A stretch of DNA of 64,000 nt. It comes from Flavobacteriales bacterium UBA6057 (lineage in GTDB: Bacteria; Bacteroidota; Bacteroidia; Flavobacteriales_G; Salibacteraceae). The notes under the pieces were generated by a model. It made no database searches, was not told the origin of the DNA, and worked only from the letters and a program-made list of their open reading frames with translations. Of the stretch, positions 1 to 7,756 are shown piece after piece. Where the stretch lies: positions 383,247-447,246 of the forward strand of contig DIYJ01000014.1 in assembly GCA_002428995.1 (NCBI GenBank). The letters run 5' to 3'. How positions within the stretch are numbered: the stretch's first letter is position 1; each line of letters begins with the position of its first letter. The position numbers and the translations under genes were made by a program.

Positions 1-204
1 AAAAAGGAGTTTGAATTGCTCGCGCTGCTCATTTCCGTACCTGGAAAAGTATTCACGCGCGAAAACATCCTCTCTTCCGTTTGGGGAGAAGATGTGGTGG
101 TGGGAGACCGAACCATTGACGTACACATTCGCAAGCTCCGCGAAAAGATCGGTAGCCAACACATCAAGACCATCAAGGGCGTGGGCTACAAGTTCGAGGA
201 GTAG
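1..204 (+). CDS. OmpR/PhoB-family response regulator, C-terminal part
   Basis: The visible 67 residues are the end of a winged-helix DNA-binding domain of a two-component response regulator; the receiver domain lies before the window. The recognition-helix region DRTIDVHIRKLREKIG and the wing ending GVGYKF are the hallmarks of the OmpR/PhoB transactivation domain. The gene is open to base 1 and ends in TAG at 202-204. Only 38 bp separate it from a histidine kinase on the same strand, so the pair is most likely one two-component system. Target genes cannot be read from the sequence. Confidence 0.93.
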   Translation, partial: KKEFELLALLISVPGKVFTRENILSSVWGEDVVVGDRTIDVHIRKLREKIGSQHIKTIKGVGYKFEE

Positions 205-242
205 CCGCTTTTTGACCACCTTCGTGCTTCTATAATTGTTTG

Positions 243-1289
243 ATGAGGATAGAAAACCCCAATCAGGTAGCATTGCTGGTCGCAGTTGGGACCACAGCCT
301 TGAGCACCGCAGTCTTGTGGTTTGCTTCCATGGTACTGGGTGCCCGCATTGACCTGTGGGTGTGGTTGGTTTCCATCCTCATGCTCTTTGGCCTCAGCTT
401 CGGGATCGGCTGGTGGGCGGTGGAGAAGTTCGTCCACGGCAAGATCAAGCTCATTTACCGATCCATTCACAACCCTACCCTCAGCGAGGAAAAAACGAAG
501 GATGCTTCGCGTTCGCGTGATGCCCTGGCAGAAGTGCAGCGTGAAGTAGAGGAGTGGGCCACCGTGAAAAAGAGCGAGATTGCCACGCTGAAGGAGCAAG
601 CCCAGTTCAGGCGCGACTTCATCGGGAATCTCGCGCACGAGCTCAAGACACCCATCTTCAACATGCAGGGTTATCTGCTCACGCTACTGGAAGGTGGATT
701 GGAAGACCCGAAAATCAACTACGATTACCTAACGCGTGCAGACAAGAACCTGGAGCGACTGATCGCGCTGGTGGAAGATCTGGACAGCATCAGCAAGCTG
801 GAAGCCGGCCGGGAGCTGCTGAAGGTGGAGAAGTTCAACATTGTGAACCTGGCAGAAGAGGTCTTCAGCCTCTTTGAACTCCGCGCTTCCGAGAAAAACA
901 TTGCCCTCAACTTCAACAAGAAGTATGAACGCCCCATTTGGGTGAAGGCCGACAAGAGTAAGATCCTGCAGGTCGTCTCTAACCTCGTGGTGAACTCCAT
1001 CAACTATGGTAAATACGGTGGTTACGTTGAAGTACGCTTTTTCGACATGTCCCAAAACATCCTCATCGAGATTGCCGATGACGGTATCGGAGTGATGGAA
1101 GAAGACCTGCCACGTCTCTTTGAGCGTTTCTACCGGGTGGACAAAAGCCGCTCGCGCAATCAGGGCGGAACCGGCCTCGGACTGGCCATTGTGAAGCACA
1201 TCATCGAGTCTCACGGGCAGTCCATCAATGCGCGTAGTGTGTATGAAAAAGGAACCACCTTCTCCTTCACGCTAGAGAAAGCCAAGTAA
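243..1289 (+). CDS. Membrane sensor histidine kinase (PhoR-like)
   Basis: Sensor kinase expected to autophosphorylate and pass phosphate to the response regulator just upstream. Two hydrophobic segments (about residues 9-30 and 38-58) anchor it in the inner membrane with almost no periplasmic loop, followed by a short helical linker. The HisKA box NLAHELKTPIFN carries the phospho-acceptor His132. The ATPase domain shows an N box (NLVVNSINYG), G1 (DDGIGV), an F box (LFERFYRVDKSRSR) and G2 (GGTGLGLAIV). Size and layout fit PhoR-like kinases without PAS or HAMP domains. An in-frame TTG lies one codon upstream; ATG at 243 is preferred. Confidence 0.92.
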   Translation: MRIENPNQVALLVAVGTTALSTAVLWFASMVLGARIDLWVWLVSILMLFGLSFGIGWWAVEKFVHGKIKLIYRSIHNPTLSEEKTKDASRSRDALAEVQREVEEWATVKKSEIATLKEQAQFRRDFIGNLAHELKTPIFNMQGYLLTLLEGGLEDPKINYDYLTRADKNLERLIALVEDLDSISKLEAGRELLKVEKFNIVNLAEEVFSLFELRASEKNIALNFNKKYERPIWVKADKSKILQVVSNLVVNSINYGKYGGYVEVRFFDMSQNILIEIADDGIGVMEEDLPRLFERFYRVDKSRSRNQGGTGLGLAIVKHIIESHGQSINARSVYEKGTTFSFTLEKAK

Positions 1290-1294
1290 GACCC

Positions 1295-2281
1295 ATGGAC
1301 CAGTTTCGAACAGAAGTAACGCCCGCGAAGGCCGCTTTTGGCATCGAGCATTCCGATGCGGTGATGCTGATCGGTTCTTGCTTTGCAGAGTCCATGGCCG
1401 AGCGATTGGCCGATTCGAAGTTCCGCGTCTCGGTGAATCCATTCGGCATTCTGTTCAATCCCTTTTCTGTGGTCAACGCCCTGAGCAGGATTTCCTCCAA
1501 GCGTTATTACAAGGAAGAAGACTTGGTGCAGGTTGGGGATCAATGGGTAAGCCTCGATCATCATGGCAGCTTCAATGCTTCAGACTCTGAAACCGTCCTT
1601 GAAGCCATCAATAAGAACATCGATGAGGCGCATGAGACGCTGAAAAAAGCTAAGGTGCTGTTTGTAACCACAGGCACAGCATGGGTGTATCATCATACCG
1701 AACGGGATCAAACGGTGGCCAACTGCCACAAGATCCCCAACACGGCATTTGAAAAGCGCCTCCTTTCCAACCAGGACACCCACCTCATTCTCCGACACAT
1801 TCCGCAGCTTTTGGAACGGCTGAACCCCGGGCTTCAGATCGTATTTACGGTGAGTCCGGTGAGGCACTGGAAAGACGGAGCCATCGAAAACCAAAGGAGC
1901 AAGGCACAGCTGGTAGCCGCTTCGCATGCTGTGGTGGACGAGTATGAGCAGTGTCATTACTTCCCGAGCTACGAGCTGCTGATGGACGACCTTCGGGACT
2001 ATCGCTTCTACAAAACAGACATGCTTCATCCCACCGATCAGGCGGTGGACTATGTGTGGGGCAAGTTTGGCGACACTTACTTCTCCAACGACACACGTGC
2101 CATCATGGAAGATGTGAAAGGCCTGATGCAAGCCGTGAAGCACCGACCGGTAGACCCAGAGAGCAACTCCTTTCAGCGCTTTGTCAAGAATCAATTGGAG
2201 CTCATCCAAAAGCTGGAAGCCAGGCACCCAAGCCTCGATCTTCAGCCTCAGCGATCGCACTTCGAGCGCTACCGTCTCTGA
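1295..2281 (+). CDS. GSCFA domain protein
   Basis: 328-residue cytoplasmic protein with the family-defining motif GSCFAESMAERL near residue 29 and a late HPTDQAVDYVW motif. GSCFA proteins resemble SGNH/GDSL hydrolases, with the Ser of GSCFA and the late D/H pair as likely catalytic residues; the substrate is unknown in the family. It starts 5 bp after the kinase stop, so it may be co-transcribed with the two-component genes. Its 3' end overlaps the convergent glycosyltransferase gene by 13 bp. Confidence 0.9.
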   Translation: MDQFRTEVTPAKAAFGIEHSDAVMLIGSCFAESMAERLADSKFRVSVNPFGILFNPFSVVNALSRISSKRYYKEEDLVQVGDQWVSLDHHGSFNASDSETVLEAINKNIDEAHETLKKAKVLFVTTGTAWVYHHTERDQTVANCHKIPNTAFEKRLLSNQDTHLILRHIPQLLERLNPGLQIVFTVSPVRHWKDGAIENQRSKAQLVAASHAVVDEYEQCHYFPSYELLMDDLRDYRFYKTDMLHPTDQAVDYVWGKFGDTYFSNDTRAIMEDVKGLMQAVKHRPVDPESNSFQRFVKNQLELIQKLEARHPSLDLQPQRSHFERYRL

Positions 2282-3204
2282 TCGTTTTGGTGCAACTCGG
2301 CCAGGTATTCCTGTTCGGTTTGACCGGGTGTAGGAACGTAGTCTGCTTTTACGCCCAATGCATGCAGGTCCATGATGGTGGAGTAGCCGCTTCGTGCCAC
2401 CACGCGTTCCGCGCGGCCCAGTTCCAGCGCAAAAGCTTCATCTTCCAAATGCCCGACCACCTTCAGGTTTCCCAAGTCCCTGGTTTCCGTCTCGTCAGGC
2501 TTGCCTCGCAGCACCAAGGCATGCGTTTCCTGTTCGATGAAATCCCGCACCAGCTGTGTTTCGAAATGACTGCGCTGTGGCTCCGGCCCGCTGATGATGG
2601 CCACGGTTTGCCAGTGCTTGGATTCCGTGGGCTCGCCTCCTTTTTCAAAGCGGCTTAAGGGGCCGATGTACTTAGCGTTGGTCTGCTTCATCTTCGGGTG
2701 AGAAAGTTCTCCCGCCAGACCGGGAAAGGCCTCAAAATCCGGGATCCAGACCTCATCGAAGTGATTCATTACCCAGCGGTTCAGTCGGTTGATCAATCCC
2801 TGAAACTGCGGGCTTCTGATTTCCAGTTGATGGGTTACAAACACGCAGTGGCAATGCCTTGTCCAGAGCCCAAAGCGCGAATCAGAGATCACCCGATCGA
2901 TCTTCTCTTTGCGCACCCAGCGCTGAAGCCAGCGGTGTTCGTTCCAGATGCTTTTCAACAGCTTCGGCCCGCGCCAAAAGAAATGCCGAACCATGTTGCC
3001 ATCAGCCGGATAGGTGATGGTCATGAACGGAATGTCCACAAAGCGAAGGCCCGGAAAGCGAGGCTCGAGAAACGCGCGCGGTGCTCCGTTCGCGGAGACG
3101 ATCACCTCATGGCCAGCTTGCAGCTCACGCTCAATCAACGGCACACAGCGCGTGGCATGGCCAAGGCCCCAATGGAGAGGAGCTATAAGAACACGTTGAC
3201 TCAC
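2269..3204 (-). CDS. GT-B fold glycosyltransferase, family 28/MurG-like
   Basis: 311-residue predicted glycosyltransferase. The N-terminal glycine-rich loop (HWGLGHATRCVPLIERE) and a C-terminal nucleotide-sugar binding region (ISGPEPQR, then ARSGYSTIMDL) match the GT28/MurG-like group common in Bacteroidota. No membrane segment is visible, so it probably acts at the cytoplasmic face on a lipid- or wall-linked acceptor. It is not MurG itself, because the GGSxGA-type acceptor loop is absent. It is convergent with the GSCFA gene and overlaps its last 13 bp. Substrates cannot be inferred. Confidence 0.82.
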   Translation of the reverse strand: MSQRVLIAPLHWGLGHATRCVPLIERELQAGHEVIVSANGAPRAFLEPRFPGLRFVDIPFMTITYPADGNMVRHFFWRGPKLLKSIWNEHRWLQRWVRKEKIDRVISDSRFGLWTRHCHCVFVTHQLEIRSPQFQGLINRLNRWVMNHFDEVWIPDFEAFPGLAGELSHPKMKQTNAKYIGPLSRFEKGGEPTESKHWQTVAIISGPEPQRSHFETQLVRDFIEQETHALVLRGKPDETETRDLGNLKVVGHLEDEAFALELGRAERVVARSGYSTIMDLHALGVKADYVPTPGQTEQEYLAELHQNDQRR

Positions 3205-3222
3205 GAAACAAAGAAAGAGCTT

Positions 3223-3295
3223 TCAGCTGCAAGCCATCAGCTGTCAGCTTTCTGAGCTTTTCTTCGCTGATGGCTGTTGGCTTGCGACTGATGGC
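3223..3295. repeat. Imperfect inverted spacer repeat (AGCCATCAGC type)
   Basis: The spacer between the divergent glycosyltransferase and SDR genes contains GCAAGCCATCAGC and, about 30 bp later, GCTGATGGCTGTTGGCTTGC, which form an imperfect inverted repeat with internal CAGC-rich duplications. It looks like a low-complexity intergenic repeat; any promoter for either flanking gene must lie in or near it. Confidence 0.5.
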
Positions 3296-3318
3296 CGGTA
3301 CCCCTTTCTTTGCCGGCT

Positions 3319-4017
3319 ATGAAAAATGCGATTGTCACCGGTTCCAGCAAGGGCTTGGGGCGCAGTGTTGCACAGGCTCTTGCGGCCGAAGGCTACCGTG
3401 TTTGGATGTCTTCGCGCAATGCCGATGATCTGGCCAAGGCCAAACAAGAAATTGAAGCTTCTTGTCCCGGATCAGTAGAGACACAGGTCATGGATTTTGG
3501 CGACATGAACATGGTGCAAGCCTATGCAGAGAAAATCCTCGTGGAATGCGAAACCATTGACGTGTTGGTCAACAACGTAGGGATCTACATTCCTGATCAA
3601 CTCACCGATGTGGGCAATGCTTTTCAACAGCAGATGGGCGTCAATTTCTACGGTCCTTATACACTCACCCAGCAGTTGCTGGGAAGGTTTACAGAGCAAA
3701 AGCACGGTCATATCTTCAACGTGTGTTCCGTGGTGAACCGAAATCCGCGGGTGGAAGCGGCCAGCTACACCATCAGCAAGTTTGCCTTTTGGGGCTATCA
3801 TCAGCTGCTGCACAAAACCTTGCTGCCGCTGGGAGTGAAGGTCACAGGCTTTTTCCCAGGTTCCATCAACACCGCGAGCTGGGATGGAATGGAAGCACCC
3901 AAGGATGACTTTGTGCAGCCGGAAGACATGGCTGAGATGATCGTCACCATCCTGAATATGAAGCGAGGAACCGTTCCTTCTGAAATTGACCTCGCCAGCA
4001 TAAACCCCGACTATTAA
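3319..4017 (+). CDS. Short-chain dehydrogenase/reductase
   Basis: 232-residue classical SDR, predicted NAD(P)-dependent oxidoreductase. It shows the cofactor loop TGSSKGLG near residue 7, the NNVG structural motif, a catalytic Ser in NVCSVV and the YTISK catalytic Tyr/Lys pair. An in-frame TTG lies three codons upstream; ATG at 3319 is chosen because the SDR fold begins immediately. Its TAA overlaps the ATG of trmB (TAATG), so the two are translationally coupled in an operon with the alkyltransferase-like gene. Substrate unknown. Confidence 0.9.
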   Translation: MKNAIVTGSSKGLGRSVAQALAAEGYRVWMSSRNADDLAKAKQEIEASCPGSVETQVMDFGDMNMVQAYAEKILVECETIDVLVNNVGIYIPDQLTDVGNAFQQQMGVNFYGPYTLTQQLLGRFTEQKHGHIFNVCSVVNRNPRVEAASYTISKFAFWGYHQLLHKTLLPLGVKVTGFFPGSINTASWDGMEAPKDDFVQPEDMAEMIVTILNMKRGTVPSEIDLASINPDY

Positions 4018-4727
4018 TGGGAAAGAACAAACTCAAAAAGTTCGCACAAAACGAGCAGTTCGAGCATGTGCTGCAGCCAGCGTTTTCAGAAATCTTTCAA
4101 AAGGATTTCCGACTGAAGGGCTGCTGGAACGAAGAATTTGGCAACGACAACCCGATTGTGTTGGAACTCGCCTGTGGCAAGGGTGAATACACCGTTGGCC
4201 AGGCGCGGTTGTTCCCTGAAAAGAACTTCATTGGAATCGACATCAAGGGAGCACGGCTGTTTACCGGAGCCTTGCAAGCCAAGGAAGAAGGTCTGAAAAA
4301 CGTCCGCTTTTTGCGCACCAAAATCGACCTCATCACCTCCTTCTTCGCCACCGATGAGGTGGATGAGATCTGGATCACCTTTGCCGATCCCCAGATGAAG
4401 CGTCCGCGGAAGCGACTGACCAGCGACTTGTTTCTCGAGCGCTATGTTCAGTTCATGAAAGCTGGAGGAACACTCAACCTCAAATCAGATAGCACCGAGC
4501 TGTATGAGTATACCCGCGATGAGTCGGTTCCGGAGTACAACCAACGAAAGGCGCCCTACCATTTCGAGACGCTGTTTGACACCGATCAGCTCTACGAAAC
4601 GGGCATCAAAGAACTGGATGAAACCATGCAGCAAGTGCTGAACATCCGCACCTTCTACGAGCAGATGTGGCTCGAGGAGGGCAAGAAGATCAAGTACATT
4701 CGTTACGAACTGCAGCACCAAAGCTGA
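4017..4727 (+). CDS. trmB: tRNA (guanine46-N7)-methyltransferase TrmB
   Basis: 236-residue SAM-dependent methyltransferase forming m7G46 in the variable loop of tRNAs. The SAM-binding motif LELACGKGEYT and the acidic IGIDIKGAR strand are clear. The signature region ITFADPQMKRPRKRLTS is the Bacteroidota variant of the TrmB active-site motif (usually FPDPWPKKRH-like). Length is normal. The start codon overlaps the stop of the SDR gene, and a 6-bp gap separates it from the next gene, so this is a three-gene operon. Confidence 0.93.
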   Translation: MGKNKLKKFAQNEQFEHVLQPAFSEIFQKDFRLKGCWNEEFGNDNPIVLELACGKGEYTVGQARLFPEKNFIGIDIKGARLFTGALQAKEEGLKNVRFLRTKIDLITSFFATDEVDEIWITFADPQMKRPRKRLTSDLFLERYVQFMKAGGTLNLKSDSTELYEYTRDESVPEYNQRKAPYHFETLFDTDQLYETGIKELDETMQQVLNIRTFYEQMWLEEGKKIKYIRYELQHQS

Positions 4728-4732
4728 TTGAC

Positions 4733-5068
4733 ATGGAAAAGGACTTCTTTCAAATGGTGTATCAAGTGGCGAGGCTCGTTCCAGAGGGACGCGTGACCAG
4801 CTATGGCGCTATCGCTAAATACCTTGGAGCAGCCCGCTCCGCCCGCATGGTAGGCTGGGCCATGAACCAGGCGCACATCCAGGACCCACCCGTGCCCGCA
4901 CATCGTGTGGTGAACAGCAAAGGGCTGCTCACGGGAAAGATGCACTTCGAAACACCCTTTGCCATGCAGGAACGGCTAGAGGCTGAAGGCATCGAGGTGG
5001 TGGAAGATCAGGTGAAGGAGTTCAAGACGCTGTTTTGGGATCCCGTGGTGGAGTTGGGGTGGGACTGA
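4733..5068 (+). CDS. Alkyltransferase-like protein (MGMT/ATL family, active-site Cys replaced by Ala)
   Basis: 111-residue protein of the O6-alkylguanine-DNA alkyltransferase DNA-binding domain. The helix-turn-helix region (GRVTSYGAIAKYLG) and HRVVNSKG are conserved. The catalytic motif PCHR reads PAHR at residues 55-58, so it cannot accept an alkyl group. This is the ATL group, which binds alkylated bases and hands them to nucleotide excision repair (family knowledge). ATG 4733 is chosen; upstream in-frame codons lie inside trmB. It is the last gene of the SDR-trmB operon. Confidence 0.9.
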   Translation: MEKDFFQMVYQVARLVPEGRVTSYGAIAKYLGAARSARMVGWAMNQAHIQDPPVPAHRVVNSKGLLTGKMHFETPFAMQERLEAEGIEVVEDQVKEFKTLFWDPVVELGWD

Positions 5069-5073
5069 TTTTT

Positions 5074-5110
5074 GATCAGATCATTAGAAAATTAGGTGAT
5101 TAGATGATGA
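5074..5110. repeat. ATCAGATGAT-type spacer repeat
   Basis: A run of overlapping variants of GATCAGAT and GATTAGATGATGA just after the alkyltransferase-like stop codon. The same low-complexity motif recurs in five other spacers between 5.3 and 15.4 kb and nowhere that I can see in the later regions. Confidence 0.6.
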
Positions 5111-5130
5111 ATTCAGGCAGAGCACGAAGT

Positions 5131-5330
5131 CGGCCTTTTTCTTTTTGTGGGCACCAGATCGAAGAGAAATTGTGTGTTGGCTTTGCGCAGCGATTTGGCT
5201 GTTTGAAGCTCGCGCGGAGTGCGAGCAAGTTTCAAATCGCGGCAGGCTAAGATTTCGATTCGCTATCTGGTCACAAAAAGATGATAGCCTTGACTTTTGT
5301 TCTACTTTGTGTCAAGACAAAGTAGAAGGA
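5131..5330. repeat. Dispersed structured palindromic repeat, copy A
   Basis: Begins CGGCCTTTTTCTTTTTGTG and carries CACCAGATCGAAGAGAAATT, answered about 80 bp later by an inverted counterpart (ATTTCGATTCGCTATCTGGT, then CACAAAAAGATGATAGCC). Between them is a nested stem GCGATTTG/CAAATCGC with an apical stem GCTCGC/GCGAGC. A second hairpin follows, TCTACTTTG/CAAAGTAGA. Related copies lie at 12563, 17055, 17418 and 20294. Paired positions differ between copies in a compensating way. No coding content is supported; small ORFs crossing it are chance. Confidence 0.8.
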
Positions 5331-5384
5331 GCACTAAAACAGCAACTCCTGCGAAGGGCCGGGGCATATATGCGGATAGTCATT

Positions 5385-5403
5385 TCAGATGATCAGGTGA
5401 TGG
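5385..5403. repeat. ATCAGATGAT-type spacer repeat
   Basis: TCAGATGATCAGGTGATGG in the 5' spacer of the bicupin lipoprotein gene; same low-complexity family as at 5074, 6311, 12501, 13871 and 15386. Confidence 0.5.
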
Positions 5404-5455
5404 GGGAGGTGCTGCGACCTGATGTTAGGGTGAATAAAACGATTCAAACGAAGCG

Positions 5456-6073
5456 ATGAAAACAACGATATTATTGCTATTGGCGATGGGGCTTTTGAGC
5501 GCTTGCGAAGACCCAGCTGGACAGCCCAATGTCCAGAACTCTGTCACCATTGAAAACCCCACTAATAAGGTCATCCTGAGTTCAGAGATTGAATGGGAGC
5601 AATTGAATCCGGCACGCGGAGATCAAAGTCCTCAGGTGGGCACCATTTGGGGAGATAGAAATGGAACGGAAGCCACGGGCTTTTTGGCAAAGTTCGTTGA
5701 CGGCTTTTCCTCACCACCGCACATTCACAATGTGACTTACAGGGCTGTTGTGATCCAGGGATTGGTGCACAATGATGATCCGGAAGCCGCGAACATGTGG
5801 ATGGGCAAGGGTTCTTTCTGGACACAGCCTGCCGGAGAATCACACATCACTTCAGCTAAAGGAGAAGAGAACATTGCACTGGTAGAAATAGATCACGGCC
5901 CCTACCTCGTAAAACCTATTGAGGAGGCATTTGACAACGGAGAGCGCCCGATCAACGTGGATGCTTCCAATGTTGTCTGGCTCAATCGTGAGCAGTCTAA
6001 CTGGATCAGCTCAGGCAGTGAGGCGGAGATCAGTTTTTATTGGACGACACCGACCAGAAGAGCCTCTTTGTAA
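5456..6073 (+). CDS. Bicupin lipoprotein, N-terminal part (probable frameshift)
   Basis: 205-residue reading frame starting with a lipoprotein signal (lipobox LLSAC, Cys17) and a DUF4437-like cupin domain. Metal-binding-type residues PPHIHNVTYRAVVIQG and the later EIDHGPY are visible. The frame ends at TTPTRRASL, which is unlike the family. The missing second cupin half continues in another frame from about 6040. A one-base loss near the TATTGGAC stretch at 6038-6045 would join them into one protein of about 281 residues. Either the gene is broken or the base is a sequencing error. Function unknown; cupins of this type are periplasmic or surface sugar/ligand binders or enzymes. Confidence 0.75.
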   Translation: MKTTILLLLAMGLLSACEDPAGQPNVQNSVTIENPTNKVILSSEIEWEQLNPARGDQSPQVGTIWGDRNGTEATGFLAKFVDGFSSPPHIHNVTYRAVVIQGLVHNDDPEAANMWMGKGSFWTQPAGESHITSAKGEENIALVEIDHGPYLVKPIEEAFDNGERPINVDASNVVWLNREQSNWISSGSEAEISFYWTTPTRRASL

Positions 6074-6303
6074 AACTTCCCAAGGGATACACAGGGGAAA
6101 TAGTCTCTGAGGGAACAGTAGTGCATGCGGTGGTGATCAGCGGAGAGCTCAGCTACACAATGCCAGAAACTCAGGATGCAAAAGCCTTGGACGCTGGGAG
6201 CTACTTTGGCTCTACCCAGAAGGCGATTCATACCTTGGCAAACCGCTCCAGCGAAGAAGTTGTGGTGTACGTGCGCACCAATGGAGACATGAAGATTATG
6301 TAA
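6040..6303 (+). CDS. Bicupin lipoprotein, C-terminal fragment in shifted frame
   Basis: 87-residue frame beginning at TTG that supplies the second cupin half. KSLFVKLPKGYTGEIVSEGT and HAVVISGELSY mirror the first half's TGFLAKFVDGFSS and YRAVVIQGLV, so the two frames are internal repeats of one bicupin. It overlaps the first frame by 34 bp and has no lipoprotein signal or recognisable ribosome site of its own. It is best read as the tail of the same gene after a frameshift; independent translation is unlikely. Confidence 0.65.
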   Translation: MDDTDQKSLFVKLPKGYTGEIVSEGTVVHAVVISGELSYTMPETQDAKALDAGSYFGSTQKAIHTLANRSSEEVVVYVRTNGDMKIM

Positions 6304-6310
6304 CAGTTGG

Positions 6311-6348
6311 GAATCAGATGATCAGACGATGAGAAGATCAGATGATGG
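6311..6348. repeat. ATCAGATGAT-type spacer repeat
   Basis: Tandem variants (GAATCAGATGATCAGACGATG, then GATCAGATGATG) directly after the bicupin fragment stop. Same family as the other ATCAGATGAT spacers. Confidence 0.55.
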
Positions 6349-6417
6349 GAGCGGCTTTTGAGGTTTGGCTTTGAATCAGCGAGCGAACAATTGGACTGGA
6401 AATACAGCACATAGAAC

Positions 6418-7242
6418 TTGAACTCAGCAAAAGAAAAACTCAGCCCGCTCCTTAAGTCCGTTGGTTTTATAGCTACCTACCTGCTGATTGGAGCTCTTTT
6501 GGCTCAGGCCAAGCACCTTGTGCCCCTGCAGTTTGAGCGGTATGCGCAGGCCTTGGTTGGGACACTTGCTGTGATCGCTGCGGCTGTGATTTTCCTTCGA
6601 CTGGAAAAGAAGACGTGGAAAGACTATGGACTCAACTGGGAGAAAACCACACTGGGGAAATTTGGATATGGACTTGCCCTGGGAGTGGTATTGGCGGCAG
6701 TCATGATGCTTTCCCAGGTAGTTTATTCCAGCTTGGAGGTAACCCGGAATGAGGATGTTAACCTCCTCCCGTTTTTGTTTTGGTCGCTGGCCTTTGTGCC
6801 ACTGGCGTTCATGGAAGAAGTAGCCTTTAGATCCTATGCTTTGATGCAGCTGAACAGAGCGTATGGATTCCGGGTGACTCAGGTTGTTCTGGCCGTTTTG
6901 TTTGCGGTCTACCACATGCTGATGATGTGGAGCCCCCAAGCCTCTTTTCTGGGCCCCGGCATTTGGGCTCTGCTCTATGCGCTTATAGCACTTGCCTCGA
7001 ATGGCATTGCCGCGCCCACCGGACTCCATTTTGGTCTCAATCTGGTTCAATCCATTCTGGGAGGACAAAAAGGGATTGAGCCGATTTGGTTTCTCGACTA
7101 TCCCGAAGGAGTTTCTGAATCTGCTATTGTTGCCAATGAAAACTTTGGAATAGGGATGCAAATCGCACTCCTGGTATTGAGCATTGTTGCCACAGAGGTT
7201 TACATCAGAAAGCGAAGGGCGAGCAGTGTATATGATGCTTAG
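6418..7242 (+). CDS. CPBP family intramembrane glutamic endopeptidase
   Basis: 274-residue integral membrane protein with about seven or eight hydrophobic segments. The CPBP/Rce1-like catalytic motifs are present: EEVAFR at 133-138, FAVYH ending at His166, and HFGLN at 204-208. In the family these residues activate water for intramembrane proteolysis; many bacterial members are linked to bacteriocin self-immunity or peptide processing, but the substrate here is unknown. The start is TTG at 6418, since no ATG precedes the first membrane helix. It stands alone between an upstream spacer repeat and a convergent gene. Confidence 0.87.
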   Translation: MNSAKEKLSPLLKSVGFIATYLLIGALLAQAKHLVPLQFERYAQALVGTLAVIAAAVIFLRLEKKTWKDYGLNWEKTTLGKFGYGLALGVVLAAVMMLSQVVYSSLEVTRNEDVNLLPFLFWSLAFVPLAFMEEVAFRSYALMQLNRAYGFRVTQVVLAVLFAVYHMLMMWSPQASFLGPGIWALLYALIALASNGIAAPTGLHFGLNLVQSILGGQKGIEPIWFLDYPEGVSESAIVANENFGIGMQIALLVLSIVATEVYIRKRRASSVYDA

Positions 7243-7295
7243 CCGCCCATCCAATCTCCTTTGTTCCTATTCTTTGGATCAGCCTTAACAGCCGA

Positions 7296-7751
7296 TTACC
7301 CGCCAAACTGTTTCAAATGATGGTCAAGGTGTTTCCATATGAGTCGACCCCAGTCGGTTTGATTCATGGCTCCAAAAAAGGCGTGGGGCTTTAAGTTGGG
7401 AGTTTGCTGAACCTCCTTCAGGAGTTTAATGAGTTGATCCTTCTCCGCACTGAATTCTTTCGATGGCAAGTGGTTTTTGACCACGTTCATTTGAGATGGT
7501 GTAGGCAATCCTCTTGGCCACGGCATGACAAAAAGAAAAGACTTTCTCCCAAACCAGGTACGTTGAATGGAAGGCCCTTCATATCCGGATAATGGAACGT
7601 GACCCAGTCCTAGCTTGAGCTGAAGGCTACAATGCTCCAGCATTTCCTCCATGCTCATTTTGCCCCATTTCCGCTGATTGCTGGAACTCAGGGCGTCTAT
7701 TCTTAGTACGATGCCTTGGAAATCTTGCTGGTGATAGATGTTGGATGCCAT
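7296..7751 (-). CDS. DUF1569/DinB-like protein
   Basis: 151-residue protein of the DUF1569 group, a four-helix DinB/YfiT-like metal-binding fold. The N-terminal helix has MLEHCSLQLK and the C-terminus has the family ending FFGAMNQTDWGRLIWKHLDH with clustered histidines (HLDHHLKQFG), the probable metal ligands. The biochemical role is not established; relatives are thiol-dependent or hydrolytic enzymes. It lies 5 bp downstream of the membrane gene on the same strand and is probably co-transcribed with it under the divergent HxlR regulator. Confidence 0.85.
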   Translation of the reverse strand: MASNIYHQQDFQGIVLRIDALSSSNQRKWGKMSMEEMLEHCSLQLKLGLGHVPLSGYEGPSIQRTWFGRKSFLFVMPWPRGLPTPSQMNVVKNHLPSKEFSAEKDQLIKLLKEVQQTPNLKPHAFFGAMNQTDWGRLIWKHLDHHLKQFGG

Positions 7752-7756
7752 AGGTG

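Noticed and set aside
5145..5459. Frame of 104 codons across dispersed repeat copy A
   Set aside because: It translates the palindromic repeat; equivalent frames in other copies (for example 20484-20777 and 12603-12836) are not conserved as protein.
6424..7254. Long antisense frame (276 codons) opposite the CPBP protease gene
   Set aside because: The plus-strand frame has the catalytic motifs and membrane helices; the antisense product is a low-complexity, Gln/His/Ser-rich sequence without family likeness.
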